Source of the DNA: Flavobacterium sasangense DSM 21067
Lineage (GTDB): Bacteria > Bacteroidota > Bacteroidia > Flavobacteriales > Flavobacteriaceae
Reading direction: 5' to 3'
DNA: 64,000 nt
NCBI RefSeq assembly: GCF_000686885.1
Contig: NZ_JMLU01000002.1
Coordinates: 124,001 to 188,000 of the forward strand
In this document: positions 43,641 through 52,541 of the stretch, one piece after another
How the letters are laid out: every line of letters begins with the position of its first letter
How positions within the stretch are numbered: position 1 is the first letter of the stretch
Notes under the pieces: generated by a model
What the model saw: the letters and a program-made list of their open reading frames with translations, nothing else
Databases searched by the model: none
Told to the model about the DNA's origin: nothing
Program-made: the position numbers and the translations under genes

Positions 43641-44240
43641 TTACAGAAAAGGAATGCGTTTTTTGAGCTCTTTTTTTGATAAAAAATTACCTTTTGACGG
43701 ATAGTGTCTTTTAGACGGCATATTGTTGAAAATTAAAGCGGTCAACAATAAAATAGTAGCTCCTAATAATACAGGAGAAATTACATACCAATAGCCCAAT
43801 TCTTTTATTTTATCGGAACCTGCAATGGCAATTAAAGCAGTAGCTCCACCAGGAGGGTGTAAGGTTTTTGTAATTTGCATTAATACAATTGATAAGGAAA
43901 CGGCTAAAGGAGCCGCTACCCAAATTAAATCGGGTAATAATTTATAAATGCTAACTCCAATTATTGCTGAAATGACGTGACCTCCAATAAGATTTCGAGG
44001 CTGTGCTAAAGGACTTTCGATAACCCCATACACCAAAACGCAAGAGGCACCAAACGAACCTATAAGAAAAACTAAGTCCGATGAAGTGAAAATTCTGAAT
44101 TGCAATAAACTTATAATTCCTAAACCTACAAACGATCCTAAAAAAGCCCAAAAATGTTCTTTAAAATCAATTAAAGTTTCTTTGTATAAAACGTATTTTG
44201 CTTTTCTGTAATTGCGTTTTAGCTTTTTTGTTGAGGTCAT
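43641..44240 (-). CDS. HPP family membrane protein
   Basis: A 199-residue integral membrane protein with about five hydrophobic segments. The HPP signature is HPPGGATALIA near residue 127, with an earlier SFGASCVLVYGV segment. In plants HPP proteins act as nitrite transporters in plastids; bacterial roles are mostly unknown. Its ATG overlaps the stop of the ClC gene by four bases, so the two are translationally coupled and may act together in anion transport. Confidence 0.85.
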   Translation of the reverse strand: MTSTKKLKRNYRKAKYVLYKETLIDFKEHFWAFLGSFVGLGIISLLQFRIFTSSDLVFLIGSFGASCVLVYGVIESPLAQPRNLIGGHVISAIIGVSIYKLLPDLIWVAAPLAVSLSIVLMQITKTLHPPGGATALIAIAGSDKIKELGYWYVISPVLLGATILLLTALIFNNMPSKRHYPSKGNFLSKKELKKRIPFL

Positions 44241-45514
44241 ATTTTGTTATTTGAAAAACTATATACTGTAAATGGATAAATTGTTTTTGAAACCTGTTTA
44301 GCAACTAAACAAGTCACAAGAATTGGGAATAGCAAACTATAATCATTAATTAAGCCACATGTTATAAAAATGGCTGTAAAAGGTGCATGAATACTTGCAC
44401 TAAGCATAGCTCCCATACCAATTATCATAAAATTTAAGGGAATTACATTAACATGAAAAAAAGTATTTAAGACAACAGCTAACAACAGACCAACAAATCC
44501 TCCAATAAAAATACTTGGTGCAAAAACACCGCCATCACCACCTCCTGCTAGTGTTAACGAAGTAATGATAGGTTTGAAAATTACAATACTTACAATAGAA
44601 AAGAAAATTGGGATAGTTAAAACGATATTATTTGAATTGGCTAAATTTTCTTTTATAGCGTGATATCCATCACCATATAATTGAGGTAGAATGAATAAAC
44701 CAATACTTATTAATACCGCACTTATTATTATTTTGGTTCTGCTTTTTTTGAAAGAAGTAAATTTATCTTTAATGAATAAAACTGTTTTTGTTAGGTATAC
44801 AGCATTCATTCCAGAAATAATGCCTAAAAGAATAAAATAAGGAAACGCTTTCCAATGCCATTCTTTAATAGTTACATGAAACAAAGGCTTTTCATTCAAT
44901 AACAAACAAATTAGTATAGAAATAGAAACAGAAATCGTAGTAACTAGAATAAATGTTTTTGAAGCTTTTTTTGAAATTACTTCATATGCAAATAAAAATC
45001 CAGCAAAAGGACTGAAGAATAGTGCTGTAATTCCTGAAGCAACACCAGCACATATTAATTCAACTTTATGACGATTTAATATGTTTTCTTTTTCTTGAGT
45101 CATAGATCCAATTGTAGCAGAAGCAACTACTGTTGAAACTTCAATGCCTGTAGAACCTCCAAATATCACCGTGAATAAACCGTTTATGAAATGAGATGGA
45201 ATTTTATAAATTGGTAAACTGTTTTTTCTTTTTTCGGTAGTTTCAAAAATCTCTTTTATGCCTTTATTCGTTTTTTTGTTAAATAAATAGTATCTCAAAA
45301 CGGCAATTATGGTTAAGCCAATCAATGGAAATATGAAAAGGAAGAGATTGTTTTTTGAGGCTTGATTGAAAAGTAATTCTTCATAATGTTCCGTTCCTCT
45401 CTTTAATGAAATTGCTAAAAAAGCAGACAAAAAACCAATTATTATTGCCGCAATAATGAGTTTTTGATATTTGATGAATACAAAATGCTTTTTTATTTGA
45501 GTTATACTGCTCAT
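44237..45514 (-). CDS. ClC-type chloride channel/antiporter
   Basis: A 425-residue ClC-family membrane protein. Selectivity-filter motifs are present: GGSTGIEVSTVVASATIG (the GSGIP-like segment), and GGGDGGVFAPSIFIGGFVG (GKxGPxxH-type second segment). About ten hydrophobic segments are visible. The proton-glutamate is in the first motif (GIE), which argues for an H+/anion antiporter rather than a pure channel. It is the first gene of the ClC-HPP pair and has its own -7 element at 45543-45550. Confidence 0.92.
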   Translation of the reverse strand: MSSITQIKKHFVFIKYQKLIIAAIIIGFLSAFLAISLKRGTEHYEELLFNQASKNNLFLFIFPLIGLTIIAVLRYYLFNKKTNKGIKEIFETTEKRKNSLPIYKIPSHFINGLFTVIFGGSTGIEVSTVVASATIGSMTQEKENILNRHKVELICAGVASGITALFFSPFAGFLFAYEVISKKASKTFILVTTISVSISILICLLLNEKPLFHVTIKEWHWKAFPYFILLGIISGMNAVYLTKTVLFIKDKFTSFKKSRTKIIISAVLISIGLFILPQLYGDGYHAIKENLANSNNIVLTIPIFFSIVSIVIFKPIITSLTLAGGGDGGVFAPSIFIGGFVGLLLAVVLNTFFHVNVIPLNFMIIGMGAMLSASIHAPFTAIFITCGLINDYSLLFPILVTCLVAKQVSKTIYPFTVYSFSNNKI

Positions 45515-45542
45515 AAATCTAGTTTAAAATGAAGAGAAAAGG

Positions 45543-45550
45543 CAAATTTA
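45543..45550 (-). promoter_or_regulatory. -7 element of the ClC gene
   Basis: The minus strand reads TAAATTTG (complement of 45543-45550), an exact TAnnTTTG match 28 bp before the ATG at 45514. Confidence 0.45.
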
Positions 45551-45747
45551 AGGTTTAAGAGATTAAAATAATTTAGAATAAAGTTAAAAGTTACAATTCA
45601 TCCTCAAAAAATGACAGTTCGGTTAGTTTCAATTTTATGGGTGCGATTTCTGTTGCAACTTTGCTTCATCAAAATAAGATAGTTCAAGCGCAAGAACAAA
45701 AAACAAAAATCAAGAACGAACAGTTTAACCATTAAACAAAATTTATC

Positions 45748-46368
45748 ATGACAAAATTAATCACTATCATCGCAATGTTTGTCGCTTCAATTGTATCAGC
45801 GCAAACACAGTTTGATCAAGGAATGCAAAAAGCCTTGCAAACTTGGAAAGACGGAAATTCAAAAGAAGCATTAGTTCAATTCGAGAAAATTGCTTCGGTT
45901 GAAAAAACAAATTGGTTGCCAAATTATTACATCGCTTTCATCAATACAACACAAGCTTTTGGTGAAAAAGACAAAGCTAAAAAGGTGACTTTATTGAATG
46001 CTGCTCAAAAAGCACAAGATGTTTGTAACGAATTAGCTCAAGACAATCCAGAAGTTTTAGTACTACAAGCTATGATTCACACCGCTTGGATTGTATATGA
46101 CCCAATGACAAACGGACAAAAATTATCAGGTGATGTTTTGTATATTTTGAATAAAGCGTATAAAATAGCTCCTGAAAACCCGAGAGTTGTGTTTCAAAAG
46201 GCTTCATTTGAAAAAGGTATGGCGGAATATTTTGGACAAGATGCAAAACCAATGTGTGCCCAAATTGAAAAATCTATCGAACTTTTTGCTACTTTTAAAC
46301 CTGAATCGGCTTTTCATCCAAGTTGGGGATTAGATAAAGCGCAAGAAGCTGTAAAGACTTGTAAATAA
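45748..46368 (+). CDS. Exported TPR-repeat protein
   Basis: A 206-residue exported protein. The signal peptide (MTKLITIIAMFVASIVSAQ) is followed by about three helical repeats of TPR type (KALQTWKDGNSKEALVQFEKIA, then LNAAQKAQDVCNELAQDNPEVLVLQAMIH, and LYILNKAYKIAPENPRVVFQKASFEKG). It precedes the histidine kinase gene by 10 bp and is probably the first gene of that operon, so it may sense or modulate the signal in the periplasm. No lipobox. Its own target is unknown. Confidence 0.75.
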   Translation: MTKLITIIAMFVASIVSAQTQFDQGMQKALQTWKDGNSKEALVQFEKIASVEKTNWLPNYYIAFINTTQAFGEKDKAKKVTLLNAAQKAQDVCNELAQDNPEVLVLQAMIHTAWIVYDPMTNGQKLSGDVLYILNKAYKIAPENPRVVFQKASFEKGMAEYFGQDAKPMCAQIEKSIELFATFKPESAFHPSWGLDKAQEAVKTCK

Positions 46369-46378
46369 AATTTTTAAA

Positions 46379-47716
46379 ATGAAATATTCAAGAGAAATAG
46401 TTAAAGCAGTAGTGATTGGAATTGTAATTTTTGCAATACTTCAAGGCGTAAATATTGTAATCACTCGAAGTTTACCAAGTCTTCTTTCATTAAAATGGAA
46501 TTTCATTTACACGATGTTGTATAGTGTGGTGCTTTATTTTGCTAATGCTTTAATTTTTATTCAATTAGATAAACATTTTGAAAAGAATCGATTTCATTTA
46601 AAACGATTGGTAATCGGATTTTTAGCCTCGTTTTTTGTTTCGGGATTGGCTATTTTCTTTTTGCGAATGTTGGAAGATGTTGGGTTTGAAAACAAAACAA
46701 TTCAAGAATTTATTCAAACCGAAATGCCTGCTAATTATGTTGTAGCAATGGTGATTACGATTATAGTTTCGTTGGTAATTCACTTGGTTTATTTCTACAA
46801 ATCATATCAGGAAAACAAATTAAAGGAACAGAAAATTATTGCTGGAACGGCTTCGGCACAATTTGAAAGTTTAAAAAATCAAATCGATCCACATTTTCTT
46901 TTTAATAGTTTGAATGTATTGAGTTCATTAATCGAAGAAAATCCAGAAAGTGCTCAAAAATTCACGACTTCGCTTTCCAAGATTTATCGCTATGTTTTGG
47001 AACAAAAAGATAAGGAATTAGTTTCGGTAGCTGAAGAATTACAATTTGCCAAAACGTACATGAATTTACTGAAAATGCGATTTGAAAACAGTATCACTTT
47101 TGAAATTCCAGAAAATTTTGAAAATGAAGAAGCTAAAGTAGTTCCATTATCGCTACAATTGTTATTAGAAAATTGCATCAAACACAATGTAGTTAGCGAA
47201 GCCAAACCGCTACATGTAAAGATTAGTATTGAAAATGGTCAGTTAGTCATTACTAACAATCTTCAAAAGAAAGAAGTTTTACAAGACCGAAAAGGCGTAG
47301 GATTACAAAATATAGTGAATCGCTACGGAATTTTAACCAAAAGAAAAGTATTGGTAGAAGAAAACGAAAAAGAGTTCAAAGTATTTCTACCGATTTTAAC
47401 CAAACAAATAAGTATTATGGAAACAACATACAATTATAATGAACAAACGGCTTATGACAGAGCGTCAAGAAGAGTCAAAGAAATAAAAGAGTTTTACGGA
47501 AGTTTAATTTCTTATTGCATCGTAATTCCGGTTTTAGTGTTTATCAATTTTAGAACTTTCTCAGGATTTCAATGGTTTTGGTTCCCGATGTTAGGTTGGG
47601 GAATGGGATTAGTTTTTCACGCTTTTAGAGTTTTCGGTTACGGAAGTTCGTGGGAAGAACGAAAAATTCAAGAGATTTTGAAAAAAGATCAGGGGAAAAA
47701 CAATAAATGGGAATAA
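46379..47716 (+). CDS. LytS-type sensor histidine kinase fused to a C-terminal 2TM domain
   Basis: A 445-residue membrane sensor kinase of the LytS/YehU class. Four N-terminal membrane segments are followed by the His-kinase domain, with the phospho-acceptor in IDPHFLFNSLN (His172), and an N-box LLLENCIKHN (Asn265) and a G-box GVGLQNIVNRYG. After residue ~340 is a C-terminal extension: METTYNYNEQTAYDRASRRVK plus two membrane segments, the 2TM domain, which is homologous to the separate protein encoded next. In related species the 2TM protein is usually separate, so this looks like a gene fusion. Partner regulator is the LytTR gene downstream. Confidence 0.88.
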   Translation: MKYSREIVKAVVIGIVIFAILQGVNIVITRSLPSLLSLKWNFIYTMLYSVVLYFANALIFIQLDKHFEKNRFHLKRLVIGFLASFFVSGLAIFFLRMLEDVGFENKTIQEFIQTEMPANYVVAMVITIIVSLVIHLVYFYKSYQENKLKEQKIIAGTASAQFESLKNQIDPHFLFNSLNVLSSLIEENPESAQKFTTSLSKIYRYVLEQKDKELVSVAEELQFAKTYMNLLKMRFENSITFEIPENFENEEAKVVPLSLQLLLENCIKHNVVSEAKPLHVKISIENGQLVITNNLQKKEVLQDRKGVGLQNIVNRYGILTKRKVLVEENEKEFKVFLPILTKQISIMETTYNYNEQTAYDRASRRVKEIKEFYGSLISYCIVIPVLVFINFRTFSGFQWFWFPMLGWGMGLVFHAFRVFGYGSSWEERKIQEILKKDQGKNNKWE

Positions 47717-47740
47717 TTAAATTTTAAAAAATAAGAAATC

Positions 47741-48109
47741 ATGAGTTTACAAGATAGAATCAATAGTAGAATGGATAAAGAAGCGTTTAAAAACTTTATT
47801 CCATCCAATGCCGAAGAAGCAAGATATTATGAAGCAGTTAAAAGAGTTAAGAAAATCAAAGGATTTTATACGCACGCTGTCGTTTATTTGGTCATCAATA
47901 TTATGATTGTGATTATCAATATTCAAAATTTAAAAGATGGCGAAAGTTATTTTCAAGCGCATAATTTCTTCACCGCTTTCTTTTGGGGATTAGGACTATT
48001 AGCACACGGATTGTCGGTATTTTTGCCTGATTTTATCATGGGAAAAAACTGGGAAGAGCGTAAGATTAAGGAATTTATGGAGAAAGAAAAAGCGAATAAG
48101 TGGGAATAA
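47741..48109 (+). CDS. 2TM domain protein
   Basis: A 122-residue membrane protein made almost entirely of the 2TM domain: a charged N-terminal helix with ARYYEAVKRVKKIKGFY, two hydrophobic segments (VVYLVINIMIVIINI and FFWGLGLLAHGLSVFLP), and the ending WEERKIKEFMEKEKANKWE, which is close to the C-terminus of the upstream kinase (WEERKIQEIL, NNKWE). It is 24 bp after the kinase gene. The 2TM family is widespread in Bacteroidota next to LytS/LytTR pairs and has no known function. Confidence 0.85.
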   Translation: MSLQDRINSRMDKEAFKNFIPSNAEEARYYEAVKRVKKIKGFYTHAVVYLVINIMIVIINIQNLKDGESYFQAHNFFTAFFWGLGLLAHGLSVFLPDFIMGKNWEERKIKEFMEKEKANKWE

Positions 48110-48144
48110 TTAGTCACAGTTTTCAGTCGCAGTTGACAACACAA

Positions 48145-48176
48145 GAACTTGAAACCTGAAACTTAAAACCTGAAAC
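48145..48176. repeat. CTTGAAAC/CCTGAAAC intergenic repeat
   Basis: ACTTGAAACCTGAAACTTAA and CCTGAAAC repeat in the 76-bp gap before the LytTR gene. The same motif family lies at 17435-17459 before the carboxyltransferase gene. Both end a few bases before an ATG. Confidence 0.5.
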
Positions 48177-48185
48177 AAAAATACA

Positions 48186-48956
48186 ATGAACATATTAATT
48201 ATCGAAGACGAAAAACCAGCAGCACGATTGTTGCAACGCAAGGTTGAAAAATTAGGTTTGCAAATAAACACAATGTTACACTCTGTGGAAGAAGCTATTG
48301 CATGGTTTCAAAACAATCCGCATCCTGATTTGATTTTTTTGGACATTCAATTGTCTGATGGTTTGTCGTTTGAGATATTTGAGTACTTCGACAAAGCTCA
48401 GCAACACATTAAAAGTGCTGTAATTTTTACTACGGCTTATGACGAATATGCATTGCGAGCTTTCAAACTAAATAGTATTGATTATTTATTGAAACCTATT
48501 GATGAAGAAGAACTTTCAATTGCAATTTCGAAATTCAAAAATCAATTTCAAAAAAACACGATTTCGAGTTTAGATTTTGAAGCGATTAAGCGCATGTTGG
48601 TTAATCCAGTGGAAAAAGAATATAAAAAGCGATTTTCGGTGAAAATTGGTCAGCAATTGAAAGTGATTTCCATTGATGAAGTAGAATGTTTTTACAGCGA
48701 AAACAAAGGAACATATATTCACACTTTAGACAATCGTGATTATTTAATCGATTCTACTTTAGAAGTTGTAGAAGCAGAAATCAATCCAAAAGAATTCTAT
48801 CGCGTAAGCCGAAAATTCATTGTTCCATTGAAAGCAGTAAAGGAAATTCAAGTGTATTCTAATTCGAGATTAAAAATCATTCTTCCCACTTACAAAGACG
48901 ACGAAGTAATTGTTGCCAGAGAACGTGTTGGTGATTTTAAGGAGTGGATTGGGTAG
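48186..48956 (+). CDS. LytTR-family response regulator
   Basis: A 256-residue two-component regulator. The receiver domain (residues ~1-120) has the acidic pocket EDEKPAA, the phospho-acceptor in IFLDIQLSDG (Asp53), and the conserved Thr/Lys regions (TTAYDEYALRAF, SIDYLLKPI). The C-terminal LytTR DNA-binding domain (~150-250) has KRFSVKIGQQLKVI and FYRVSRKFIVPLKAV. It is the cognate regulator of the upstream kinase, separated by the 2TM gene. Targets cannot be named from the sequence. Confidence 0.93.
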   Translation: MNILIIEDEKPAARLLQRKVEKLGLQINTMLHSVEEAIAWFQNNPHPDLIFLDIQLSDGLSFEIFEYFDKAQQHIKSAVIFTTAYDEYALRAFKLNSIDYLLKPIDEEELSIAISKFKNQFQKNTISSLDFEAIKRMLVNPVEKEYKKRFSVKIGQQLKVISIDEVECFYSENKGTYIHTLDNRDYLIDSTLEVVEAEINPKEFYRVSRKFIVPLKAVKEIQVYSNSRLKIILPTYKDDEVIVARERVGDFKEWIG

Positions 48957-48958
48957 AA

Positions 48959-49327
48959 TTATTTAACAGGAATTATGAAAATATGTGTTTTTAATTCATC
49001 TTTATTATAATAGATTAAACGCATTTTGAACTTTCCATTTTCTAACCCATTTTCATCAACTAAAACAGAACATTCAAAATTAGTTTTATTATTTGAACCT
49101 AAAATTCTAATTCCTCTGCCAATTATTGAAGTTTTCTGTAACTCAATATTTTCAACAGAAACAATAAATTTAGTATTTTTATTTAATTCTAAATAAGGTT
49201 GTTTAGTTTCAAACTCAATTTTAATTGTTTGATTTCCGTCTTTAAAAATTAAATCGTCATTATTTTGTGCATTTGAAAAAAAAGTAACTAAAAATAGCAT
49301 ATTGATTATAAAAATAGCTTTTTTCAT
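48959..49327 (-). CDS. Exported hypothetical protein
   Basis: A 122-residue exported protein: signal peptide MKKAIFIINMLFLVTFFSNAQ, then a beta-rich body with GRGIRILGSNNKTNFECSV and a Lys-rich end. I do not recognise the family. It is convergent with the LytTR gene (two-base gap, no terminator seen) and starts 6 bp after the ctaA stop, so it may be the second gene of a ctaA transcript. Its single cysteine in the mature chain is not in a lipobox. Confidence 0.55.
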   Translation of the reverse strand: MKKAIFIINMLFLVTFFSNAQNNDDLIFKDGNQTIKIEFETKQPYLELNKNTKFIVSVENIELQKTSIIGRGIRILGSNNKTNFECSVLVDENGLENGKFKMRLIYYNKDELKTHIFIIPVK

Positions 49328-49333
49328 TAAAAT

Positions 49334-50353
49334 TTATTTTGAAAACCTATGCAATGTAAACGTCATGGCTGTTAATAAAAAGAAAGCCATAATTTGATGT
49401 GCTAATCCTAACCAAAGTGGTACGTGGAATAATAAAGTGAAAACTCCTAAAATAAATTGAATAAATACAAAAACCAACAACGTTTTAACTCCGTTATCTT
49501 GTGTTTTGTCTAATACAAATTTTCTACTTTTCATGAATAAGAAAATAATCATTCCAACTACCACATAAGCAAATGTTCGGTGTATGAATTGCACACCGCT
49601 TTTTCCTTCTGTAAAGGCTAAAAGTAAATTGGATTGTTCTAACTGAATACTTTCGTGGAAGAATTGTCCGTCGCTCATTAAAGGCCAATGATTATGAATT
49701 AAACCAGCATTTAAACCAGCAACAAATCCACCGTAAATAATTTGAATAATTAAAATTACCAAAGCAATTCGGGCTATTTTTCTTAATTCAATAACAGGTA
49801 ATTTTCTTTCGGGATAAATCAAATCTAAAGCCACCCAAAGTGTATAAGCAAACGTAATAAACGCAAACGTTAGGTGAATCGCTAATCTAAAGTGACTCAC
49901 ATCGGGCATATCTTTTAAACCACTGGCTACCATGAACCAACCTAAAAATCCTTGAAAAGCACCCATTCCTAAAAGGATAAAACACTTTTTAATGGTCTCG
50001 TTATCTAATTGTTTTTTGATTAAGAAATAAATAAACGGAATAATGAAAACCACACCAATAATACGACCAATAAAACGGTGAAACCATTCCCAAAAGAAAA
50101 TGAATTTATAATCGTCTAATTGAAAATCTTTGTATTGATTTACTTTTTGATATTCTGGATATTTCTTGTATTCTTCAAAAGCTTCTATCCATTTTTCTTC
50201 TGACATAGGAGGGAAGGTGTCATTTATCAAATGCCAATCGGTCATTGATAAACCTGAGTTGGTTAGACGAGTAATTCCACCAACAGTTACCATGATAAAT
50301 AACAAAACACATCCCGAAAGTAGCCAATAAATGACTGATTTATTTGTTTTCAT
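49334..50353 (-). CDS. ctaA: Heme A synthase (COX15/CtaA)
   Basis: Converts heme O to heme A for aa3-type cytochrome oxidases. The 339-residue protein has about eight membrane segments and the paired-His motifs seen in the family: an opening TVGGITRLTNSGLSMTDWHLI, WEWFHRFIGRIIG, HFRLAIHLTFAF, VQFIHRTFAYV and a late LAHQIMAFFLLT. The N-terminal and C-terminal halves are the usual internal duplication. The small exported gene starts 6 bp after its stop. Confidence 0.93.
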   Translation of the reverse strand: MKTNKSVIYWLLSGCVLLFIMVTVGGITRLTNSGLSMTDWHLINDTFPPMSEEKWIEAFEEYKKYPEYQKVNQYKDFQLDDYKFIFFWEWFHRFIGRIIGVVFIIPFIYFLIKKQLDNETIKKCFILLGMGAFQGFLGWFMVASGLKDMPDVSHFRLAIHLTFAFITFAYTLWVALDLIYPERKLPVIELRKIARIALVILIIQIIYGGFVAGLNAGLIHNHWPLMSDGQFFHESIQLEQSNLLLAFTEGKSGVQFIHRTFAYVVVGMIIFLFMKSRKFVLDKTQDNGVKTLLVFVFIQFILGVFTLLFHVPLWLGLAHQIMAFFLLTAMTFTLHRFSK

Positions 50354-50428
50354 TTTTCTTGATATTCAAAAAGCACCCCCAAATTTACATAATGTGTATT
50401 TGAAAAGTGCTTTAACAGATTATAATTT

Positions 50429-51844
50429 TTATACTTTTTTCAATCCCATTTTTGAAGCTTTGTTTAGGACAAAATCCTTAGCTGCTTCATACTCATTTGG
50501 AATTTCGCCTTCTAAAATTGCTTCTTTAACGGCTTCTTTTAGAACTCCAATTTCTCTACAAGGTTTTAAACCAAATAATTCCATAATTTCTTCACCTGAA
50601 ATAGGTGGTTGAAAAACGCGAACTCGGTCTTTCTCTTCCACTTCTACTATTTTCTCTTTTACGATGTCGAAGTTCTTATGATATTTCTGAAATTTCTTTG
50701 GGTTTTTAGTTGTGATATCTGCTTTGCATAAAGTCATCAAACTATCAATATCTTCGCCTGCATCAAAAACCAAACGACGAACGGCGCTATCCGTAACAAT
50801 ATCCTCAGCAATTACAATTGGTCGCGAACTCATCGTAACCATTTTTTGCACGAATTTCATTTTATGATTTAAAGGCATGTGTAAACGCTCAAATATTTTT
50901 TTGACCATTTTTCCGCCTAAAAATTCATGTCCGTGAAACGTCCAACCTTGTTTTTTGTTAAATCTTTTTGTTGGAGCTTTTCCAATATCATGCAATAATG
51001 CCGACCAGCGTAACCAAACATCATCTGTATTCGGGCAAATATTATCTACTACTTCTAAAGTGTGATAAAAATTGTTTTTGTGCGTGTGACCATCTACTTC
51101 TTCAACATTATTTAAAGCGGTTAATTCAGGTAAAATAATGTCTAATAAACCCGTTTGGTACAAATGTAAAAATCCGATGGAAGGTTTGTCAGAAGCAAGA
51201 ATTTTATGCAATTCATCTACAATTCTTTCGCCAGAAATAATATTGATTCGGTCTTTGTTTTTCGAAATTGCTTCTAAAGATTCCGATTCGATTTCGAAAT
51301 TCAATTGCGTAGCAAAACGAATCGCACGCATCATACGCAACGGATCATCGGAATAGGTAATATCTGGATTTAAAGGTGTTTTGATGATTTTATTTTTCAA
51401 ATCTTCTACACCATTAAATGGATCAACTAAATCACCAAAGTTTTCAGAATTCAATGAAAAAGCTAAGGCATTTATCGTAAAATCTCTTCGCTCTTGGTCG
51501 TCTTTTAATGTTCCGTTTTCCACTAATGGATTTCGGCTATCGTGCGTATAAGATTCTTTTCTAGCGCCCACAAATTCCACATCGATATCATCGTAGCGCA
51601 ACATGGCTGTTCCGTAGTTTTTGAAAACTTGTACTTTTGGATGAAACGGAATCAATTCGGAAACTTTTAAAGCCAATTCAATTCCGCTACCAACGGCAAC
51701 GATATCGATGTCTTTTTTGTGATTTCTGTTGAGTACTATATCGCGAACAAAACCACCAATCACATAGCATTCCAAGTTGAGTTCTTGTGCGGCTTGCGAA
51801 ATGATTTTGAAGATGTTATGCTCTAAATGTTGTTTGTAATTCAT
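50429..51844 (-). CDS. tRNA nucleotidyltransferase/poly(A) polymerase family protein with HD domain
   Basis: A 471-residue nucleotidyltransferase that adds or repairs the CCA end of tRNAs (or adds A tails). The class II signature is VIGGFVRDIVLNRNHKKDIDIVAV, with the catalytic Asp pair in DIDIV; RRDFTINALAF and DDPLRMMRAIRFATQLNF follow. The middle third is the RNA-binding part, and the C-terminal third holds an HD phosphohydrolase domain (WSALLHDIGKAPTKRF) typical of the CCA-adding enzyme with phosphatase activity. No CCA is encoded in the tRNA genes seen in the window, so such an enzyme is needed. Confidence 0.92.
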   Translation of the reverse strand: MNYKQHLEHNIFKIISQAAQELNLECYVIGGFVRDIVLNRNHKKDIDIVAVGSGIELALKVSELIPFHPKVQVFKNYGTAMLRYDDIDVEFVGARKESYTHDSRNPLVENGTLKDDQERRDFTINALAFSLNSENFGDLVDPFNGVEDLKNKIIKTPLNPDITYSDDPLRMMRAIRFATQLNFEIESESLEAISKNKDRINIISGERIVDELHKILASDKPSIGFLHLYQTGLLDIILPELTALNNVEEVDGHTHKNNFYHTLEVVDNICPNTDDVWLRWSALLHDIGKAPTKRFNKKQGWTFHGHEFLGGKMVKKIFERLHMPLNHKMKFVQKMVTMSSRPIVIAEDIVTDSAVRRLVFDAGEDIDSLMTLCKADITTKNPKKFQKYHKNFDIVKEKIVEVEEKDRVRVFQPPISGEEIMELFGLKPCREIGVLKEAVKEAILEGEIPNEYEAAKDFVLNKASKMGLKKV

Positions 51845-51850
51845 TTTCTT

Positions 51851-51925
51851 AATTCGTCAATTTGACAATTAGTCAATGTGTCAATTAATTATCAAACAAC
51901 ATCATTGGCTAATTGACAAATCGAA
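51851..51925. repeat. TCAATTTGACAATT-type intergenic repeats
   Basis: The 95-bp gap between two minus-strand genes holds GTCAATTTGACAATT, AGTCAATGTGTCAATT and TAATTGACAAAT, copies and inverted copies of one short motif. I recall similar tracts between flavobacterial genes. No coding frame. Confidence 0.45.
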
Positions 51926-51939
51926 ATATTGGCACATTT

Positions 51940-52500
51940 TTATTTGCGAATCACTTTTACTTGGCTGTCTAAACCTAATTTAATTATCGTAGAAGGATTT
52001 TTGCAAACTTTATCGTGGTGCAAATTTACTACATAGTCCACACCTTTTATAATTTCGGGACTAATTTCTTTGAAAGTTTTTGGTGTAGGTTCGCCCGAAA
52101 TATTTGCTGAGGTTGAAACCAATGGTTTTTTCATGCGTTCCATCAACTTAAAACAAAAAGGTTCGGTAACAATTCGAACTCCTAACGTATTATCTTCAGC
52201 CACAATATTTTTGGCAACATTTCGAGGATTGTCTAAAATTAAAGTAGTTGGTTTCTCCGATAAATCTAGAATTTGCCAAGCCACATCAGGAATTTCTTTG
52301 AAAACGTTGTACATCATACGTTCGCCATTCATTAAAACAATCATACTTTTGGTTTCTTCACGTTGTTTTAATGCGTAGATTTTTTTTACAGCTTCTTCAT
52401 TAGTGGCATCGCAACCAATTCCCCAAACGGTATCGGTTGGGTATAAAATAATGCCTCCATTTTTTATAACTTCGAATGCGTTGTGTACCTCTGTGTTCAT
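51940..52500 (-). CDS. Threonylcarbamoyl-AMP synthase, Sua5/YciO/YrdC family
   Basis: Makes threonylcarbamoyl-AMP from threonine, bicarbonate and ATP for the t6A37 tRNA modification. The 186-residue protein is the single-domain (TsaC/YrdC-like) form, without the C-terminal Sua5 domain. Family segments: LYPTDTVWGIGCDATNEEAVKKIYALK near the N-terminus, SMIVLM, and the central PLVSTSANISGEPTP. The start is followed upstream by an exact -7 element (complement of 52517-52524), in a 41-bp gap shared with the divergent sialyltransferase-like gene. Confidence 0.93.
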   Translation of the reverse strand: MNTEVHNAFEVIKNGGIILYPTDTVWGIGCDATNEEAVKKIYALKQREETKSMIVLMNGERMMYNVFKEIPDVAWQILDLSEKPTTLILDNPRNVAKNIVAEDNTLGVRIVTEPFCFKLMERMKKPLVSTSANISGEPTPKTFKEISPEIIKGVDYVVNLHHDKVCKNPSTIIKLGLDSQVKVIRK

Positions 52501-52516
52501 AATTTAATTATTTTTA

Positions 52517-52524
52517 CAAAAATA
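52517..52524 (-). promoter_or_regulatory. -7 element of the Sua5-type gene
   Basis: The minus strand reads TATTTTTG (complement of 52517-52524), 16 bp before the ATG at 52500. The divergent gene starts only 18 bp further on, so promoters must overlap. Confidence 0.45.
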
Positions 52525-52541
52525 TTCTAAAAATTTTAAAA

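Noticed and set aside
50369..50413. Terminator of the tRNA nucleotidyltransferase gene (AAAGCAC/GTGCTTT)
   Set aside because: The stem is only seven pairs and the loop is 31 bases, so it is too weak to claim, although a T-run follows on the minus strand.
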